Of a DNA stretch of 64,000 nt, positions 57,677 to 64,000 are shown piece after piece. The notes beneath the pieces are model-generated. The model was not told the DNA's origin. It searched no databases and saw nothing but the letters and a program-made list of their open reading frames with translations. The DNA is from Phocaeicola coprocola DSM 17136 (GTDB lineage Bacteria > Bacteroidota > Bacteroidia > Bacteroidales > Bacteroidaceae), in contig NZ_DS981470.1 of NCBI RefSeq assembly GCF_000154845.1, positions 27,258-91,257 on the forward strand. The letters are read 5' to 3'. Both the position numbers and the translations under genes were made by a program. The stretch's first letter is position 1. Each line of letters starts with the position of its first letter.

Positions 57677-57688
57677 AATGTTGCAATG

Positions 57689-60070
57689 TTATTCTGTTTT
57701 TAAGTTTTTTATCGGGTTACTTGTTGCAGCACGGTAATTCTGTATAGTGATGGTTATCAGTGTGATGAGGCTGATAATGATGCAGGTAAGAATGAACATC
57801 CACGGTGTGATGTCTATTCGTTCGGTAAATTGTTCCAGCCACTTGGATACGATATACCAAGCTATCGGGGTTGCAATAATGGAGCTGACTATTGATAGTG
57901 TGAGATACGATTGCCCGAATATCCAGAGAATTTGATAGGTGTGAGCTCCATATACTTTTCGGATGCCGATTTCTTTGCGGCGCTGTTCTGCTTCAAAGAT
58001 GATAAGACCGAAAACTCCTACCAGTGAGATAAGGATGGCAAGCAAGCTGAATAAGGTGATCATCCGTTGCTGCTCAGCTTCTTTCTGATAAAGTTGGCTG
58101 TATACCTGATCATAGAATTTTACTTCAACAGGATAGCCGATAAAACATTTGGCTAATGTCTGGCGAATATGCTTCAAGGCTGTCCTCATATTGCTTCCGG
58201 CTTTTACGCGAATGTAGGCGAAAGGCAAAATATCACTACTGTATTTCCCGTTTGGACAGAATATATAGGGCAGTGCTTCAGAACGGAGCGAGGTGAACTG
58301 TACGTTGTTGACGTATCCTTTTAGCTTGACATTCATGCCCCAGACGAAGAAATCCAGTGTTGAGCCAGCCGGAATACCGGTTTTTTGCTGTAAATCCTGA
58401 GTTGCGATAAAGTTTAAATCATTATGAAGAATAGAGTCGCTGGGAAGAAAGTCTTCTCCTGATACTATTTTCATACCCATTACCTTACAGAAATTTGTTG
58501 TGACATCAATGTAGTAATGTCCGTACATTTTTTCTTTATATAAGAAAGCATATTGAGTATATCCGTTTTCTCCGCCCAGACTTGATTTGGCATAAGCTAT
58601 GTCGTCTATTTCAGCAAAACTTTTTAGAGTATTTGTAAAATTGCGGTATTCGGAGCTTTGGTAAGGCATTTGTGGAAGAGAGGCAACTAGTATCTGGTCT
58701 TTATCGATGCCTGATATATAATTCTGCATAAAGCGGTTTTGTAAGAAAATGAATCCGGCTGTCACAATCAGAACAAATGAAACGATATACTGAAAACCGA
58801 TAAGGAACATGCGGAGGCGTTTGCCTCTTCCGCTTAGGGCACAGTTTCCTTTCAATACGAGGGCCGGAGGGAAAGAAGTCATGTACCATGCTGGATAGAC
58901 TCCGGCAATTACGCCTGTCACCAATGCGATGATTCCGGTGTATCCTATAATGTGCCAGTAGGTAATCAATGAAGGGGTGAATCCCATAAAAGTGAGCATC
59001 TTCAGGCGTATGAGTATTTCGACAATGCCCAGTGATAAGAACCAGCTGATCAAGATGATGCCGACTGATTCGGTACTTAAGGCACGGCGTAATTCCCAGT
59101 TGCTGCTGCCCAATACTTTTTGAGTATTGATACTGCGCATGCGAACTGGTGCTAGGGCGGTACTGAAATTGATAAGATTAATGCAAGCGATAATGATAAT
59201 CAGTAATCCGATACTTACGAGAAGAATCATTGTATTGCGGTTTCCTGTTTTGAGGTAATAGGATGCCGACATGTCATAATAGAGTTTTTGGATGGGGAAT
59301 ACATAAAGCCGTTGATTTCCTTTGTCTACAATATTCAGTCGTTTATTGGCTCCACTGGCTTCGATTTGTGAGTTGATATCAGTTGCGCTTACTCCCGGTT
59401 TCAGTCGGAAAAAGGCAAAAAAGTTCATACTTCCCCAGTCATCTTTCTGGAAATCACTCATCCGGATGAATATGTCATTTTTAAATTGGCAGTTTTCAGG
59501 AAGGTCTTTGAAGATTCCACATATTCTGAACTTGTCTATTCCTGCTACCAGTCCAGTATTGCCTTCCGTATAGAGATAGGAGCCCAAAGCGTTACCTTTT
59601 GGGAAAAGTTTATGGGCATAGCTTTCCGATATAATGATGCTTTCAGGCTTATCCATATCCTTGTCGCTTCCTTTTACGAACTGTAGTCCGATAACTTTTC
59701 CGAAATCAGGGTACACAGCCCACGGAGTTTCATAGAAATATTGCGGATTTTCAGGATTGGTGCAGAACGCTTGTTTCTGCCAGCAGGGAGCGTAGATGGT
59801 TCCATATTCGATGCCGGGTACTTGTTGGATGAGGAAATCGATTGGGCCTCTTGGAAGTAAAGTGATCGAATTATCTTTTTCTTCTCCAAAATTTAGCATG
59901 ACCAGGCGGTCGGAGTCTGGATAACACGTATCAAAGTTGTATTCGTAGCTCGCTTTCATCATAATCAGCATGAAGGCAGCAAAAGCTGTTGATAATCCCA
60001 ACAAGTTGAGTACGGAAGCTGTCCGAAAACGTTTAAGCGTATAAAATAGATTGCGTAATATTGTTTTCAT
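57689..60070 (-). CDS. MacB/FtsX-type ABC permease (first of the operon)
   Basis: 793 residues, first gene of a four-gene operon. Helices near 18-38, 288-400, 425-448 and three at the end; conserved ISLVGVFGLIIFEAEQRRKEIGIRKVYGA block near the final FtsX domain. The two large periplasmic domains are unlike those of its tandem paralogue despite near-identical ends. Probably a heteromeric permease with the other two. A sigma-54-like element lies 165 bases upstream. A lipoprotein- or peptide-extruding role is inferred from the family. Confidence 0.9.
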   Translation of the reverse strand: MKTILRNLFYTLKRFRTASVLNLLGLSTAFAAFMLIMMKASYEYNFDTCYPDSDRLVMLNFGEEKDNSITLLPRGPIDFLIQQVPGIEYGTIYAPCWQKQAFCTNPENPQYFYETPWAVYPDFGKVIGLQFVKGSDKDMDKPESIIISESYAHKLFPKGNALGSYLYTEGNTGLVAGIDKFRICGIFKDLPENCQFKNDIFIRMSDFQKDDWGSMNFFAFFRLKPGVSATDINSQIEASGANKRLNIVDKGNQRLYVFPIQKLYYDMSASYYLKTGNRNTMILLVSIGLLIIIIACINLINFSTALAPVRMRSINTQKVLGSSNWELRRALSTESVGIILISWFLSLGIVEILIRLKMLTFMGFTPSLITYWHIIGYTGIIALVTGVIAGVYPAWYMTSFPPALVLKGNCALSGRGKRLRMFLIGFQYIVSFVLIVTAGFIFLQNRFMQNYISGIDKDQILVASLPQMPYQSSEYRNFTNTLKSFAEIDDIAYAKSSLGGENGYTQYAFLYKEKMYGHYYIDVTTNFCKVMGMKIVSGEDFLPSDSILHNDLNFIATQDLQQKTGIPAGSTLDFFVWGMNVKLKGYVNNVQFTSLRSEALPYIFCPNGKYSSDILPFAYIRVKAGSNMRTALKHIRQTLAKCFIGYPVEVKFYDQVYSQLYQKEAEQQRMITLFSLLAILISLVGVFGLIIFEAEQRRKEIGIRKVYGAHTYQILWIFGQSYLTLSIVSSIIATPIAWYIVSKWLEQFTERIDITPWMFILTCIIISLITLITITIQNYRAATSNPIKNLKTE
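59935..60070 (-). repeat. Direct repeat copy B: 5' end of the first permease gene
   Basis: Partner of the repeat at 57541-57676, 2.4 kb apart in the same orientation. Recombination between the two would delete or duplicate one permease in frame. Confidence 0.75.
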
Positions 60071-60122
60071 GATGTTGCTATGTTATTTTTAAGTTTTTAT
60101 AGGACTCTCATGGGTTACATTC

Positions 60123-60151
60123 CGTCTGATGAGTGTAAATTTCATCAGACG
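60123..60151 (-). other. Hairpin in the 5' leader of the ABC operon
   Basis: Perfect 10-base stem CGTCTGATGA / TCATCAGACG (60123-60132, 60142-60151) about 55 bases before the first permease start. No T-run; a leader or mRNA-stability structure. Confidence 0.4.
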
Positions 60152-60234
60152 TTTCACATCTTTTGTTCCTATTTTAAAAAGTAAAATCTGTTTTTAATTC
60201 TTTCATAAATCTATTAGCCGTTTGCTTTTTATGA

Positions 60235-60250
60235 TACAAACAGCGTGCCA
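60235..60250 (-). promoter_or_regulatory. Sigma-54-like promoter of the ABC permease operon
   Basis: On the minus strand TGGCACG (60250-60244), four bases, TTGTA (60239-60235): it matches TGGCACG-N4-TTGCA except that the -12 GC is GT. Spacing is exact and the start codon is 165 bases downstream. Confidence 0.45.
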
Positions 60251-60821
60251 TTATATTAACTTGTTGTTAATCAGTATGCTATCTTTATGCTAGTTTTAAA
60301 TGACTGTCTAATAATTTGACACAGGGTGTATGATTTTTAGACACTGTTATAAAAATATCTTCTCCCTTCTAAGTTTCAAGAGACTCTCGTCATGTTTATT
60401 TATAGAGTTCCGGTTTAGAGCGACACGAGATTCTTAAATAGCATGTTCATCGGACATGAATGGTATATTTTTACGTGAAGAAACAGTGCCGCTTTGTGTA
60501 TTTCCGTCATTGCTGATAATCAGCCTGTTCATTACCCTGAAAAAAATATGCTGTAATTTTAAAAAAAAGAAGGTGTATTTTTAGTGAAAACATGCCGTTG
60601 TTTTAATGAAGAGAAGGCGTTGTTTTTCCATTGTGCCGCTTTTTGCGGATAATGCGGTGTGTTTTCCTTCGCGCACATGCGCCCGCCCGCGCAATAAATA
60701 TTATTGTGCATGTTTTCCTCCTCCTTCTGCGTCCGGTAAAAAAATATGCCGCGTAACATACCTGTTTTCCAGTGTCTTACGAAAAAACTTTCAGGAAAAG
60801 TCAAAAAAAAGTCGTGTAAAA

Positions 60822-60852
60822 GTTGGAGTTTGCGAAAAAGTGCGTAATTTTG
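60822..60852 (+). promoter_or_regulatory. Ribosomal RNA promoter P1
   Basis: GTTG (60822-60825), 19 bases, TAATTTTG (60845-60852), followed by CACCCGCTTTCG. The initial transcribed bases resemble those of P2 and of the spacer promoter. Confidence 0.6.
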
Positions 60853-61026
60853 CACCCGCTTTCGAGAGAGAAACGCGGTAAAGCATTGACAGAGTGAACG
60901 TGAGGTTTCCGGTTTTTCGGGTGTTGCCTTGTATCTTACCTTAGCCGTGCTAAGGGAGCGAGAAGGGCTTGCGGTTCCGGTTTCTGACCGCTGGAAAATT
61001 TTTTCGAAAAAAAACTTCGAAAAAAT

Positions 61027-61058
61027 TTGGTGGTTAAGAAAAAACCTCTTACCTTTGC
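61027..61058 (+). promoter_or_regulatory. Ribosomal RNA promoter P2
   Basis: TTTG (61027-61030), 20 bases, TACCTTTG (61051-61058), both boxes perfect, preceded by A/T-rich tracts and followed by CAAACGCTTTCGC. The leader to 16S is about 220 bases. Confidence 0.75.
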
Positions 61059-61280
61059 AAACGCTTTCGCTAACAAACGGAAGCTTAGAAATAAGAGATA
61101 GTTCTTTGAAAGACTTTAGATAAACAAACGAAATGTAGTACAAGCAGTAGTCATGTGATATATATATATAATGTGTATCCGTGATGAAGTGATAAAACCG
61201 TCAATCTGATTAAACAATCAAGAAACATTCGGTCACCTGAACAGAGACAAAAAGTACTCGCAAGAGTAAAAAGATATTTT

Positions 61281-62810
<1,530 letters not shown>

Positions 62811-62932
62811 GGAGCGTGACCTGAATAAGGGTTTTGTCCCTTGTGCTGCATGGGAGTTTGTTTAACGATATAGAAGAGAGAAAGATGAAGCCGAGTCGGT
62901 AACAGACTAGGTTGAACTGAATCACAAAAGCT

Positions 62933-63006
62933 AGTCCTATAGCTCAGTTGGTTAGAGCGCTACACTGATAATGTAGAGGTCGGCAGTTCAACTCTGCCTG
63001 GGACTA
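62933..63006 (+). tRNA. tRNA-Ile (GAT)
   Basis: In the 16S-23S spacer. Acceptor AGTCCTA pairs with TGGGACT (one T-G pair); D-arm GCTC..GAGC; anticodon arm CTACA-CTGATAA-TGTAG with anticodon GAT; T-arm GGCAG-TTCAACT-CTGCC. CCA not encoded. Confidence 0.95.
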
Positions 63007-63041
63007 CCCGAAAGGAAGGAAGAAAAAAACTTCCTTAAAAA

Positions 63042-63073
63042 TTTGCGGGAACGAAGGAAAACGCTTACTTTTG
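63042..63073 (+). promoter_or_regulatory. Consensus promoter inside the rRNA spacer, before tRNA-Ala
   Basis: TTTG (63042-63045), exactly 20 bases, TACTTTTG (63066-63073), then CAGCCGC. Both boxes are perfect and the start region resembles rRNA promoters P1 and P2. It would transcribe tRNA-Ala and 23S without 16S. Confidence 0.55.
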
Positions 63074-63088
63074 CAGCCGCAAAAAAAC

Positions 63089-63165
63089 GGGGGATTAGCT
63101 CAGCTGGCTAGAGCACCTGCTTTGCACGCAGGGGGTCAACGGTTCGAATCCGTTATTCTCCACCA
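63089..63165 (+). tRNA. tRNA-Ala (TGC)
   Basis: Acceptor GGGGGAT pairs with ATTCTCC (two G-T pairs), anticodon arm CCTGC-TTTGCAC-GCAGG with anticodon TGC, T-arm ACGG-TTCGAAT-CCGT; the 3' CCA is present in the DNA (63163-63165). Confidence 0.95.
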
Positions 63166-63269
63166 TAAAGATAGGTCTATGACATGATGTAACAAGCAAA
63201 AAGTAATTTTAGTACGAAAGCTAAAAGTATATATCATCCCGCACTATAATATATAGTGTGCACGTGATA

Positions 63270-64000
<731 letters not shown>

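Larger units (their letters stand above)
60071..60822. other. Gene-free region between the ABC and rRNA operons
   Basis: I see no convincing gene here. It contains the ABC leader hairpin and the sigma-54-like site near its left end; the remainder is AT-rich with a short GC-rich patch near 60670-60695 (GCCCGCCCGCGC). Reading frames that run through it continue into the rRNA leader and look spurious. Confidence 0.7.

Noticed and set aside
60559..61143. 194-codon minus-strand frame before the rRNA operon
   Set aside because: It runs antisense through both rRNA promoters and the leader, with odd composition and no recognisable domain.

Overview
The window comes from a gut Bacteroidales, most likely Phocaeicola. 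The evidence is the SusC/SusD pair, promoters of the Bacteroidetes type (TTTG, 19-21 bases, TAnnTTTG), weak Shine-Dalgarno sites, and a 16S gene that from memory looks closest to P. coprocola/P. plebeius. Most of it is ordinary chromosome. I see no CRISPR array, intact transposon, prophage or recognisable defence island.

Layout. 1-5143: the end of a CvpA-like gene, then sufBCDS for Fe-S cluster assembly. 5499-7947 (minus): a BlaI-type repressor and an M56 (BlaR1-like) membrane peptidase with TonB/SusC-like modules, below a perfect palindrome. 8119-20850 (minus): a carbohydrate locus with a membrane TPR-HTH regulator, SusC, SusD, a LysO exporter split into two overlapping genes, a GH2 beta-galactosidase and a GH63-like lipoprotein. 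21026-31822: rnhB, a metallophosphoesterase, gpmI, two bacterial PH-domain membrane proteins, ahpCF, a Cys-rich DUF3109 protein and a fimbrillin-like lipoprotein. 32050-38034: a fused C26 amidotransferase/M19 dipeptidase, ptb-buk, DUF4491, an Lrp regulator, a small hypothetical gene and a Nudix hydrolase. 38056-49566 (plus): a 1007-residue TPR protein with a coupled beta-barrel, topA, aroK, speA, argB, and an ECF sigma factor with its membrane partner.

49713-50391 is a group IIC intron that has lost nearly all of its reverse transcriptase gene. It sits three bases past the terminator of the sigma-factor operon and keeps a compensated domain V with a CGC triad. Next come a PepSY-like protein, a YgjP-type metallopeptidase and tRNA-Ser(CGA). 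52141-60070 (minus) is an operon of three MacB/FtsX-type permeases and one ATPase. Two of the permeases are tandem paralogues with almost identical ends, and a sigma-54-like element lies upstream. From 60823 a ribosomal RNA operon begins: two tandem promoters, 16S, tRNA-Ile(GAT), tRNA-Ala(TGC) and the start of 23S, with another consensus promoter inside the spacer between the two tRNAs.

The items most worth a second look are the IIC intron, the spacer promoter, the permease duplication with its sigma-54-like site, the C26-M19 fusion, the CxxCxxC tail of SufD, and the candidate operators at ahpCF and blaI. All identifications were made by reading the sequence and from memory of the families; no database search was run.
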